DNA of 6,256 nt from an uncultured Oscillospiraceae bacterium (GTDB lineage: Bacteria > Bacillota > Clostridia > Oscillospirales > Acutalibacteraceae). Made by a program: the position numbers and the translations under genes. How positions within the stretch are numbered: the first letter of the stretch is position 1; every line of letters starts with the position of its first letter. Below the pieces are notes generated by a model, which saw only the letters and a program-made list of their open reading frames with translations, was not told the origin of the DNA and made no database searches. The stretch is from positions 1 to 6,256 of the forward strand of contig URGH01000103.1 in assembly GCA_900547305.1 (NCBI GenBank), read 5' to 3'. Of this stretch, positions 1-5,595 are shown one piece after another.

Positions 1-289
1 ATTGGGGTAGAAAAGAATTATTTTCATGAAACCTTTTACCGCAATGCGGACAGCGGCAGCGCCTTTTTCGGAGCATAATAACTACATTCTTACCGAATGC
101 AGGAATATCTTTTATTTTTTGCAGTCTGTAATCGTGTACTGTATCTGTTGCGGTACCGCAACAGATACAATTTTGACTTTTTCTTTCAATTTCAAGATAA
201 ATAATTAAATTATTTTCTTCTTTTTCAACATTTGTTATTTTTACCCCTTGCAATCCGAGCAATTCTTCTGTAAAATGATTATAGAGCAT
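1..289 (-). CDS. ISL3-family transposase, N-terminal 96 residues (runs off the window)
   Basis: The reverse strand from 289 to 1 is open for 96 codons with no stop. It starts with ATG and the peptide MLYNHFTEELLGLQG. It has the ISL3 transposase N-terminal zinc-binding layout: C41-x2-C44 followed by G-T, then VHDYRLQKIKDIP at residues 51-63, a basic LRKRRCRC stretch at 73-80, and C80-x2-C83 in CPHCGKRF. This N-terminal domain is thought to bind the IS ends; the DDE catalytic domain lies outside the window. A weak AAGG ribosome binding site sits 7 nt before the start. Whether the full gene is intact cannot be judged. A perfect 30-bp palindrome spans the codons around the first zinc pair. Confidence 0.9.
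   Translation of the reverse strand, partial: MLYNHFTEELLGLQGVKITNVEKEENNLIIYLEIERKSQNCICCGTATDTVHDYRLQKIKDIPAFGKNVVIMLRKRRCRCPHCGKRFHENNSFLPQ
140..169. repeat. perfect 30-bp palindrome inside transposase codons
   Basis: Bases 140-169 read identically on both strands, centred on GGTACC at 152-157, with 15-nt half-sites and no mismatch. It covers the codons of transposase residues C41 to T50, the first zinc-binding pair. In RNA it would form a long uninterrupted hairpin about 120 nt after the start codon. The function, if any, is unknown. Confidence 0.95.
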
Positions 290-392
290 ATTGGAGCCTT
301 TGTTTATGGTATCTACTCATTATATGCTCTACTTTTTTCTTGTCTTTTTTTGTAGGCTCTACTTGCTTACCCCAACATTTATTATAGAGCCT
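278..392. repeat. iterated TAGAGC/GCTCTA motifs at the IS end
   Basis: Four copies of a TAGAGC core lie within 115 bp: TAGAGCATAT at 283-292, its inverted copy ATATGCTCTA at 322-331, AGGCTCTA at 354-361, and the inverted partner TAGAGCCT at 385-392. ATTATAGAGC also occurs directly repeated at 278-287 and 381-390. The outermost copy is the IS terminus. Subterminal repeats of this kind could be transposase binding sites, which is inferred from the arrangement only. Confidence 0.6.
319..324 (-). promoter_or_regulatory. possible -10 element for the transposase
   Basis: The minus strand carries a perfect TATAAT (plus-strand ATTATA at 319-324), 30 nt upstream of the transposase start codon. No good -35 hexamer is visible at 16-18 bp upstream (AAAGAC is the best), so this is a weak promoter call. 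Confidence 0.3.
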
Positions 393-811
393 TTCAAAAT
401 GACGGAACACGTCCGCCTGTGACTGTGAATGATCAGCCCGATTCATTAAACATTAAGGAAAATTACATAGACGCAGGCGGCAATTTTTGGATAGCAACCG
501 ATAATGACAGGTTGATCGGTTCTATCGGCATCATGCCGTATGGTAAAAAAATTGCGGTATTGAAAAAATTCTTTATATACGAGGATTACCAGGGCGAACC
601 CTTCCATCTGGGGCAAAAGCTATATGCTTCGTTATTATCCTTTGCAAGGGAAAAGGGATTTACAACAATTTTACTTGATACGCCGCATAATACCGTAAGA
701 GCACATAAATTTTATGAAAAAGCGGAATTTAAGAAAGTAGATGGAAACGAGCTACCGATTAAGTTCAGTCATCCGTATAAGGACTGTGATTTCTTTTTAT
801 TAAATTTATAA
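392..811 (+). pseudogene. GNAT-family N-acetyltransferase, 5'-truncated by the IS
   Basis: The product would transfer an acetyl group from acetyl-CoA to an unknown amine. The frame is open from the IS boundary and reads FQNDGTRPPVTVNDQPDS, then GGNFWIATDNDRLIGSIGI (beta strands), KKFFIYEDYQGEPFHLGQKLY (the acetyl-CoA binding motif A region) and VRAHKFYEKAEFKKVD (the C-terminal Y-x2-A-x-F signature). Relatives with this VTVNDQPD segment are about 150-165 residues and have some 25-30 more residues in front, forming the first strand and helix, which are missing. The only in-frame start is GTG at 419, without a convincing ribosome binding site and inside conserved sequence. It is therefore probably a remnant. 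If translated from 419 it would give 130 residues lacking the N-terminal fold element. The C-terminus appears intact. Confidence 0.75.
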
Positions 812-847
812 ACGGCTTAATTCAAAATATTAAAAACGGGTGTGCTT

Positions 848-1327
848 ATGAATAAACAGGAAATATATGATTTTCTTAACGCCAAAAATATTAAATACGA
901 AATAACCGAGCACAAAGCGGTTTACAATATGGAAGAACTGGCAGAGGTAAAGCTGCCGCACCCCGAGGCGGACGCGAAAAATCTTTTTGTGCGGGATGAT
1001 AAACGGCAGAATTATTACCTTATAACCGTAAAGGGTGAAAAACGGGTGAATTTAAAGGACTTCCGCCGCGAAAACGGCACGCGGCCGCTCACCTTTGCAT
1101 CGCCCGAGGAATTATCGGAAATAATGGGGCTGATACCGGGTGCGGTAACGCCGCTGGGGCTTTTGAACGATAAGAATCACCGCGTTAAATTCTATTTGGA
1201 TAAGGATTTTGAGGATATGGATTTTATCGGCGTTCACCCGAACGATAATACGGCTACGGTGTGGCTGAACCCCGCCGACCTTATAAAACTTTTAAAAGAA
1301 AACGGTAGCGAAACTTATATTTTTTAA
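848..1327 (+). CDS. YbaK/ProX-type aminoacyl-tRNA editing hydrolase (ProXp-ala-like, acts on Ala-tRNA(Pro))
   Basis: This 159-residue protein belongs to the YbaK/aminoacyl-tRNA deacylase fold, in the stand-alone group related to the insertion domain of prolyl-tRNA synthetase. That group hydrolyses Ala-tRNA(Pro) in the cytoplasm and so prevents alanine being placed at proline codons. Seen in the sequence: AKNLFVRD at 43-50 with the family's catalytic-site Lys44-Asn45, YYLITVKGEKRVNLK at 56-70, the substrate-loop motif GLIPGAVTPLGLLND at 94-108, and GVHPNDN at 128-134 with His130. Length is normal for the family. I start at ATG 848, because GGG at 838-840 is correctly spaced for it. The upstream in-frame GTG at 842 would sit almost on that site. 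It is followed 15 bp later by the Dabb gene. Substrate specificity is inferred from family motifs. Confidence 0.88.
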   Translation: MNKQEIYDFLNAKNIKYEITEHKAVYNMEELAEVKLPHPEADAKNLFVRDDKRQNYYLITVKGEKRVNLKDFRRENGTRPLTFASPEELSEIMGLIPGAVTPLGLLNDKNHRVKFYLDKDFEDMDFIGVHPNDNTATVWLNPADLIKLLKENGSETYIF

Positions 1328-1342
1328 AGGAGATAATATATT

Positions 1343-1645
1343 ATGGTAAAGCACATAATTCTTTGGCAATTATCAGATAGCTTAACGGAAGAGGAAAAGG
1401 CTAAGACCGCGCTTAACGCCAAGCAAAACCTTGAGGGTTTAATGGGCAAAATTGAAGGGCTTACCGAAATCAAAGTGATAACGGACAGGCTTGCCGGCTC
1501 TAATGCGGATATGATGCTCGACAGTACCTTTACTTCGGAAGAGTCACTTAAAAACTATTCCGTTAACCCCGCGCACGTTGCGGTTGCCGATACCTATGTA
1601 AGACCGTTCGTAAAGGCGCGCGGCTGCATGAATTTTGAAATTTAA
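1343..1645 (+). CDS. Dabb family (stress-responsive alpha/beta-barrel domain) protein
   Basis: A 100-residue single-domain protein. The start VKHIILWQLSD, with the conserved His4, and the C-terminal segment NYSVNPAHVAVADTYVRPFV are the marks of the Dabb (A/B barrel) family, small dimeric ferredoxin-like proteins. Members range from stress-induced proteins to a few enzymes such as olivetolic acid cyclase, so the fold does not give a reaction and I assign none. AAAGGAGA overlapping the upstream stop codon is a strong ribosome binding site. The 15-bp gap suggests co-transcription with the editing hydrolase. The next operon's promoter begins 5 bp after its stop codon, and no terminator of its own is visible. 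Confidence 0.88.
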   Translation: MVKHIILWQLSDSLTEEEKAKTALNAKQNLEGLMGKIEGLTEIKVITDRLAGSNADMMLDSTFTSEESLKNYSVNPAHVAVADTYVRPFVKARGCMNFEI

Positions 1646-1649
1646 TTAC

Positions 1650-1678
1650 TTGACAAAGCCCACATTTTATTGTAATAT
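1650..1678 (+). promoter_or_regulatory. sigma-A type promoter of the T-box operon
   Basis: TTGACA at 1650-1655 (perfect -35) and TAATAT at 1673-1678 (-10, one mismatch from TATAAT) are separated by exactly 17 bp. Transcription would begin near 1685, about 20 nt before the T-box stem I. A strong constitutive promoter fits a leader regulated by transcription attenuation. Confidence 0.85.
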
Positions 1679-1696
1679 AGTGTTATAAATTAAAAC

Positions 1697-1946
1697 GCAA
1701 TGACGGGAATAAGTAATCCTTTTGTGCGAATTTCAGAGAGGGAGCGTTTGCTGAAAGCTCCTGTTCGCGCGGCGGTATGAAGCTATCCCCGAGCGGCGCC
1801 CGAAAGGGCAGACGGCTTGCCGCCGTTATCGGCAAAGGTATTTTTAAGTACCGCAGAGTGCGGAGCGTTCGCTCCGAAAACGGGTGGTAACACGGATATT
1901 TGTTTATTCGTCCCGAGTGCAGATTGCTGCACTCGGGGCTTTTTTT
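1697..1946 (+). promoter_or_regulatory. T-box riboswitch, alanine specifier (GCU)
   Basis: This leader RNA senses uncharged tRNA and controls the two genes after it. Stem I closes by GGGA (1705-1708) with TCCC (1786-1789). It contains AGTA at 1712-1715, GTGCGAA (1724-1730) pairing with TTCGCGC (1764-1770), AGAGAG at 1735-1740, and the distal helix GGAGC (1741-1745)/GCTCC (1757-1761). The specifier loop 3' strand reads GAA-GCT-A, giving codon GCU (Ala) at 1782-1784. A GCCC-GAAA-GGGC hairpin lies at 1798-1809. TTGCCG (1817-1822) with CGGCAA (1830-1835), overlapping ACGGC/GCCGT, suggests the IIA/B pseudoknot. Stem III is at 1861-1876. The T-box bulge TGGTAAC (1885-1891) is flanked by CGGG pairing with CCCG (1912-1915) and ACG pairing with CGT (1909-1911). 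TGGT pairs with an ACCA tRNA end, as in tRNA-Ala (discriminator A). Confidence 0.95.
1910..1946 (+). terminator. T-box leader intrinsic terminator
   Basis: CCCGAGTGCA (1912-1921) pairs perfectly with TGCACTCGGG (1928-1937) around a 6-nt loop, and two further pairs are possible at the base. Seven Ts follow at 1940-1946. The CCCG at 1912-1915 is also the 3' strand of the antiterminator, so the two structures exclude each other. Binding of uncharged tRNA would favour read-through into the regulator and aminotransferase genes. Confidence 0.95.
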
Positions 1947-1969
1947 ATTTTTAAAGGGAGGAAAATTAA

Positions 1970-2452
1970 ATGAAATACGAAATACTTAAATTATTGGCGC
2001 GCAACGCGAAATACACCGCAGAGGAAATAGCCGTAATGCTCGGCACGGACGAGGAAACGGTGAAAAACGAAATAAAGCAGCTTGAAAAGGACGGCTTAAT
2101 TAAGGGCTACAAGGCGATAATCGACTGGCAGCGGCTGGACGGCGCCTATGTTTCGGCAATTGTGGAGCTTAACGTTATTCCGAAAGCGGGACTCGGCTTT
2201 GAAGAGGTTGCCGAAAAGGTTATGAAATACGACGAGGTGGAATCGGTCTACCTTATGTCGGGCGGGTATGACCTTAACGTAGTTGTAAAGGGCAAAACGC
2301 TGCAGGATATAGCGCGGTTTGTGGCGCGCGAGCTTGCGACTATTGATTCCGTAACCCAAACTTCAACCCACTTTGTAATGCGCCGCTATAAGGAAATGGA
2401 CGTAGAACTTGTAAGCGGGCAGGAAGACGACAGGGGGCAGCTCTGGATATGA
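1970..2452 (+). CDS. alaR: Lrp/AsnC-family transcriptional regulator (AlaR-like)
   Basis: A 160-residue protein of the feast/famine regulator family. The N-terminal helix-turn-helix spans about residues 14-45 (YTAEEIAVMLGTDEETVKNE, then LEKDGLIKGYKAIID). The effector-binding alpha/beta RAM domain spans about 60-142 and includes the conserved GGYDLNVVVKG turn at 98-108. Such proteins usually form octamers and respond to amino acids. The ribosome binding site GGGAGG at 1956-1961 lies just downstream of the T-box terminator and is well spaced from the ATG. The stop codon overlaps the aminotransferase start (ATGA), so the two are probably translationally coupled. The pairing with an aminotransferase and the alanine T-box match alaR-alaT of B. 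subtilis, so control of alanine synthesis is the likely role. The symbol rests on context, not on a distinguishing motif. Confidence 0.88.
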   Translation: MKYEILKLLARNAKYTAEEIAVMLGTDEETVKNEIKQLEKDGLIKGYKAIIDWQRLDGAYVSAIVELNVIPKAGLGFEEVAEKVMKYDEVESVYLMSGGYDLNVVVKGKTLQDIARFVARELATIDSVTQTSTHFVMRRYKEMDVELVSGQEDDRGQLWI

Positions 2453-3618
2453 TAGATTACTCTCGTGCGCTTAACCCGACCGTGGCTGAAATAAAGCCCT
2501 CGGGCATACGCAAATTTTTCGATATTGCCGCCACTATGAGCGACGTTATTTCGCTCGGAGTGGGCGAACCCGATTTTCAAACCCCGTGGCAAATACGCAA
2601 AGCGGGAATAAATTCCCTTGAAAAAGGGCATACAAAATACACCGCAAACCGCGGCATTGCGCAGCTTCGCACAGAGGTTGCCGATTTTGTAAAGCGTAAA
2701 TATTCGCTTACCTACAACCCCGATACCGAGGTGCTTATAACCGTAGGCGGCAGCGAGGCGATAGACGCTTGCATACGCGCCGTTGTAGCCCCGGGGGACG
2801 AGGTTATAATTCCACAGCCGAGCTTTGTCTGCTATGAGCCGATAACCCGCCTTGCAGGCGGCGTGCCCGTGATAATAGAAACAAAAGCCGAAAACGATTT
2901 CAAGGTAACAGAGGAAGAGCTTAAAGCGGCGATAAGCGAGCGCACAAAGCTGCTTATACTGCCGTACCCGTGCAATCCCACAGGCGCTATTATGGAAAGA
3001 AAGGACCTTGAAAAAATAGCGGCTGTGCTTAAAAATACAAATATTTTAGTGCTTTCTGACGAGATATACTCCGAACTGACATTCGGCGGCGAAAGGCACG
3101 TTTCCCCCGCCGCAATTGACGGTATGTGGGAAAGAACCGTAACCGTAAACGGGTTTTCAAAGGCATTTTCAATGACGGGCTGGCGCTTAGGGTACGCCTG
3201 CGGACCTGCCGAAATAATGAAGCAGATCACCAAAATACACCAGTTTGCCATAATGTGCGCCCCCACCACCTCGCAGTATGCCGCAATAGAGGCGCTTAAA
3301 AGCTGCGATGAAGACGTTGAGCGAATGGTTAAGGAGTACGATATGCGCCGCCGCCTTATAGTTTCGGGCTTTAATAAGCTGGGGCTTACCTGCCGCGAGC
3401 CAAAGGGCGCATTTTACGCTTTCCCGTCAATTAAAAGCACGGGTATGAGCAGCGAGGAATTCTGCGAGCGACTGCTTTACTCAAAGCGGGTTGCAGTAAT
3501 TCCCGGCACTGCTTTCGGGGATAGCGGCGAGGGCTTTATACGCGCCTCATACTGCTATTCGCCCGAGCATATAAAAGGAGCGCTGACAAGAATTTCGGAA
3601 TTTTTAAAAGAGATATAA
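2449..3618 (+). CDS. alaT: PLP-dependent class I aminotransferase, probably alanine-forming (AlaT-like)
   Basis: This 389-residue cytoplasmic enzyme has fold-type I aminotransferase features at the expected spacing: LGVGEPDFQTP near residues 37-47, YTANRGIAQLR near 64-74, PCNPTGA with Asn176, SDEIY with Asp204 (contacts the pyridine nitrogen) and Tyr207, SKAFSMTGWRLGY with the Schiff-base Lys238, and Arg365 in FIRASY (binds the substrate carboxylate). Length is typical and nothing is missing. Family members commonly interconvert alanine, glutamate, aspartate or aromatic amino acids with their keto acids, and sequence alone does not choose. The alanine-specific T-box and the Lrp-type partner argue for pyruvate plus an amino donor giving alanine. 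It overlaps the regulator by 4 nt. No canonical terminator follows. Confidence 0.92.
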   Translation: MIDYSRALNPTVAEIKPSGIRKFFDIAATMSDVISLGVGEPDFQTPWQIRKAGINSLEKGHTKYTANRGIAQLRTEVADFVKRKYSLTYNPDTEVLITVGGSEAIDACIRAVVAPGDEVIIPQPSFVCYEPITRLAGGVPVIIETKAENDFKVTEEELKAAISERTKLLILPYPCNPTGAIMERKDLEKIAAVLKNTNILVLSDEIYSELTFGGERHVSPAAIDGMWERTVTVNGFSKAFSMTGWRLGYACGPAEIMKQITKIHQFAIMCAPTTSQYAAIEALKSCDEDVERMVKEYDMRRRLIVSGFNKLGLTCREPKGAFYAFPSIKSTGMSSEEFCERLLYSKRVAVIPGTAFGDSGEGFIRASYCYSPEHIKGALTRISEFLKEI

Positions 3619-3635
3619 AACAACAGAATACGCCA

Positions 3636-3657
3636 CGCAAATGTGACATAATTTGCG
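3636..3657. repeat. 7-bp inverted repeat between the alanine operon and spoIIGA
   Basis: CGCAAAT (3636-3642) and ATTTGCG (3651-3657) form a perfect dyad around the 8-nt GTGACATA. The spacer itself overlaps a smaller palindrome, ATGT-G-ACAT (3641-3649). No T tract follows, so it is not a standard terminator. It covers the possible -35 of spoIIGA and might be an operator. Confidence 0.5.
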
Positions 3658-3675
3658 CCGTCTCGGTCGTATAAT
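3643..3675 (+). promoter_or_regulatory. spoIIGA: possible spoIIGA-sigE promoter with long spacer
   Basis: A perfect TATAAT lies at 3670-3675, 23 bp before the spoIIGA start. No reasonable -35 sits at 16-18 bp, but GTGACA (five of six matches to TTGACA) sits at 3643-3648, a 21-bp spacer. The B. subtilis spoIIG promoter is known for an abnormally long spacer of 22 bp that needs Spo0A. I do not see a clear TGTCGAA Spo0A box here, so the call is tentative. Confidence 0.45.
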
Positions 3676-3698
3676 AATTATACGGGGAGGCGGCGCTT

Positions 3699-4529
3699 TT
3701 GATTGTCTATGCGGATATACTTATAATACTGAATTTGGCGGTGAATTATTTTTTGCTGCGCACCGCGGCTTTTTTGCAGCACCTTAACCCGCCGCTTTGG
3801 CGTATGCTGCTTTCCTCATTAGTCGGCGGTATTTCATCGCTTTACATATTCCTGCCGCCGCAGGGCGCGGTTTTGGATATTTTATTCCGCACAGCCGTTT
3901 GCGCCGCTATGACCTTTATTTGCTTCGGTTTCGGCAAAATCAAACGCTTTTTGCGCAGCTGCGGGGTATTTTTGCTTGTGACGTTCGGCTACGGCGGGGC
4001 TATGACGGCGCTTTGGTATCTTTTAAAGCCGAGCGGTATGACGGTTATAAATTCGGTTGTGTATTTCAATATTTCGCCCGCCGTTCTTATTTTTTCGTCT
4101 GTTGCGGCGTATTTCCTGCTGCGGCTGCTCTCTCTTATCTTTTCGGGCACCTCAAAGCTGGCTGAAAGGTGCGAGATTACCGTATCTGCCGGGAGCAACA
4201 GTATAACTATGGAAGGCATTGTGGATACGGGCAACTCGGTTGAGGATATATTCGGCGGGGGCGAGGTAATAATAGCCGACGGCGAATATGTTAAAACGCT
4301 TTTCGGGGAAACCGACCCCGCCTTAAATAAAGAAATACAGTCGCGCTATAGGGTAATGCCCTGCGGCACGGTAACGGGCGGCGGAACGCTTGAAGCATTT
4401 AGGTGCGATACCGCGCTTGTAAGCGACGGAAAGCGGAACGTAAGGCTTAATAAACCGATACTTGCCGTATCGAAAACACCGCTAAAGGACGATTATTCGG
4501 CAATAGTAAATCCGAGAATATTTATGTAG
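3699..4529 (+). CDS. spoIIGA: SpoIIGA, membrane aspartic protease that processes pro-sigma-E
   Basis: In sporulation SpoIIGA cleaves the pro-sequence from pro-sigma-E in the mother cell, in response to the forespore protein SpoIIR. The 276-residue product has five hydrophobic segments in its first half (about residues 4-25, 35-52, 58-78, 86-108 and 124-149). A soluble domain follows with the aspartic-protease motif GIVDTGNS (catalytic Asp176, close to Asp183 of the B. subtilis protein). It ends in YSAIVNPRIFM, similar to natural SpoIIGA C-termini, so it is complete although shorter than the 309 residues of B. subtilis. The start is TTG at 3699, served by GGGGAGG ending 8 nt before it, and it gives the typical N-terminus MIVYADILIILNLAVNYFLL. 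No in-frame ATG fits. sigE follows after 13 bp. Confidence 0.95.
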   Translation: MIVYADILIILNLAVNYFLLRTAAFLQHLNPPLWRMLLSSLVGGISSLYIFLPPQGAVLDILFRTAVCAAMTFICFGFGKIKRFLRSCGVFLLVTFGYGGAMTALWYLLKPSGMTVINSVVYFNISPAVLIFSSVAAYFLLRLLSLIFSGTSKLAERCEITVSAGSNSITMEGIVDTGNSVEDIFGGGEVIIADGEYVKTLFGETDPALNKEIQSRYRVMPCGTVTGGGTLEAFRCDTALVSDGKRNVRLNKPILAVSKTPLKDDYSAIVNPRIFM

Positions 4530-4542
4530 AAGGGCGACGGAA

Positions 4543-5235
4543 ATGAATATCAGAGCGTTAATAATAAAGTGGCTTATTAAATTCGGAATAGTAAAACCCA
4601 CGTTTTACATAAACGGGGCGGAAACGTTGCCCCCGCCGCTCGGCACGGCGGAAGAGACAAGGCTTTTGCGCGAGGGCGGGCAGGAAAACCGCGATAAACT
4701 TATAGTGCATAACCTGCGGCTTGTGGTTTACATAGCGCGAAAATTCGATTCCGCCGCCGTTAATATTGAGGACCTTATATCAATAGGCACAATAGGGCTT
4801 ATAAAGGCGGTAAACACCTTTTGCCCCGATAAAAACATTAAGCTTGCAACCTATGCCTCGCGCTGCATTGAAAACGAAATTTTAATGTATTTAAGAAAAA
4901 ACGCCTCGCAAAAAAACGAGGTATCGATTGACGAGCCGCTCAATATTGACTGGGACGGCAACGAACTGCTTTTATCCGACGTTTTGGGCAGCGACGGCGA
5001 TGAGGTGGGCAGGGGAATCGAACAGGAAGACGAAAGGTACTTGCTTTTGAGCTTTGTGTGCGAGCTGCCGCCGAGAGAAAAGCAGATAATGGAAATGCGC
5101 TTCGGTATGAACGGCTATGAGGAGTATACCCAAAAAGAGGTGGCTGACGCGCTGGGAATTTCCCAGTCGTATATATCAAGGCTTGAAAAGCGAATTATAT
5201 GTAAACTTAAAAAACAGCTTGAAAAAGCGGTGTAG
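4543..5235 (+). CDS. sigE: RNA polymerase sporulation sigma factor SigE (pro-sigma-E)
   Basis: Early mother-cell-specific sigma-70 family factor, made as an inactive precursor. The 230 residues include an amphipathic pro-sequence of about 21 residues (IRALIIKWLIKFGIVK). Next comes YINGAETLPPPL, matching the start of mature B. subtilis sigma-E (YIGGSEALPPPL), so cleavage is expected near Phe21-Tyr22. Region 2 spans about residues 54-118 and contains HNLRLVVYIARKF, EDLISIGTIGLIKAV and LATYASRCIENEILMYLR (core binding and -10 recognition). Region 4 spans about 176-225 with REKQIMEMRFGM and the helix-turn-helix TQKEVADALGISQSYISRLEKRI. NIDWDGNELLLSDVLG at 134-149 is typical of SigE. AGGG at 4531-4534 is an acceptable ribosome binding site. 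It is co-transcribed with its protease gene. Confidence 0.97.
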   Translation: MNIRALIIKWLIKFGIVKPTFYINGAETLPPPLGTAEETRLLREGGQENRDKLIVHNLRLVVYIARKFDSAAVNIEDLISIGTIGLIKAVNTFCPDKNIKLATYASRCIENEILMYLRKNASQKNEVSIDEPLNIDWDGNELLLSDVLGSDGDEVGRGIEQEDERYLLLSFVCELPPREKQIMEMRFGMNGYEEYTQKEVADALGISQSYISRLEKRIICKLKKQLEKAV

Positions 5236-5264
5236 TGCTGATAAAATATATACGGTGATATTTT

Positions 5265-5543
5265 TTGGAGCAATATGAAAAAATACTTGCCGTATGGCTT
5301 GTTGTAATAAATTTTATTTCCGTTATTGTATGTATAGCCGATAAAAGCCGCGCAAAACGCGGCAAATGGCGCGTGCGGGAAAGGACGCTTTGGACGCTGA
5401 CTTTTTTGGGCGGCGGTGCCGGAATGTACCTTACAATGCGGCTTATACGCCACAAAACCCTGCACAAAAGTTTTATGATAGGTATACCGCTTATTGTTAT
5501 TCTGCAAATTATCGCCGTATTTTGCATTTTGTACTTGAAATAA
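5265..5543 (+). CDS. DUF1294 family small membrane protein
   Basis: The 92-residue product has a transmembrane segment at about residues 7-24, then DKSRAKRGKWRVRERTLW, the LGGGAGMYLTMRLIRHKTLHKSF core, and a second membrane segment at about 71-90. The D-K-x2-A, basic R-x2-E and G-G-x-G-M then R-H-K-T pattern is that of DUF1294 (YsdA-like) proteins, whose biochemical role is not known to me. The start is TTG at 5265, preceded by GGTGAT at 5254-5259, a fair Shine-Dalgarno sequence. An ATG at 5275 is out of frame and opens only a 10-codon ORF. It lies 29 bp after sigE with no terminator between, so read-through from the sporulation operon is possible, but a role in sporulation is not shown. Confidence 0.85.
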   Translation: MEQYEKILAVWLVVINFISVIVCIADKSRAKRGKWRVRERTLWTLTFLGGGAGMYLTMRLIRHKTLHKSFMIGIPLIVILQIIAVFCILYLK

Positions 5544-5595
5544 TGCGGCGGAAATGTTAATATGATTACAGTAAATATTCAGGGGGATGTTAAAA

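Larger units (their letters stand above)
1..391 (-). mobile_element. ISL3-family insertion sequence, 5' end only
   Basis: This is the transposase-proximal end of an ISL3-family element that continues beyond the left edge. What is seen: a transposase start reading leftwards from 289, about 100 bp of AT-rich leader, and a terminus at about 391. On the minus strand the terminus begins GGCTCTATAATAAATG, and ISL3-family ends commonly begin with GGCTCT or similar. The boundary is supported independently, because recognisable acetyltransferase reading frame begins immediately to the right of it. ISL3 elements typically make 8-bp target duplications, so bases 392-399 (tttcaaaa) are the expected copy on this side. 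The exact boundary could be off by one or two bases, since the partner end is not in the window. Confidence 0.85.

Noticed and set aside
26..208. 60-codon forward ORF at the left end
   Set aside because: It lies antisense to the clear ISL3 transposase N-terminus, has no family resemblance and no ribosome binding site.
842..847. GTG at 842 as start of the editing hydrolase
   Set aside because: The GGG ribosome binding site would be only 1 nt away, whereas ATG at 848 is correctly spaced and gives the normal N-terminus.
1781..1787. AGC (Ser) or CTA (Leu) as the T-box specifier
   Set aside because: The GAA-xyz-A context places GCT in the codon position, and the TGGT bulge requires discriminator A, which disfavours tRNA-Ser (usually G). 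Leucine is less easily excluded by discriminator alone, but its frame does not fit.
2832..3269. 145-codon reverse ORF
   Set aside because: It is a shadow antisense to the aminotransferase, whose motifs cover the same bases.
3636..3657. Inverted repeat as an intrinsic terminator of the aminotransferase gene
   Set aside because: The stem is only 7 bp and no T tract follows.
3797..4165. 122-codon forward ORF within spoIIGA
   Set aside because: It is a shifted-frame shadow of the SpoIIGA membrane region.
5535..5566. TTGAAA and TATGAT as a promoter for the zinc-ribbon gene
   Set aside because: The 20-bp spacer is too long for a normal sigma-A promoter, and the elements overlap the end of the upstream gene, so I do not list it.
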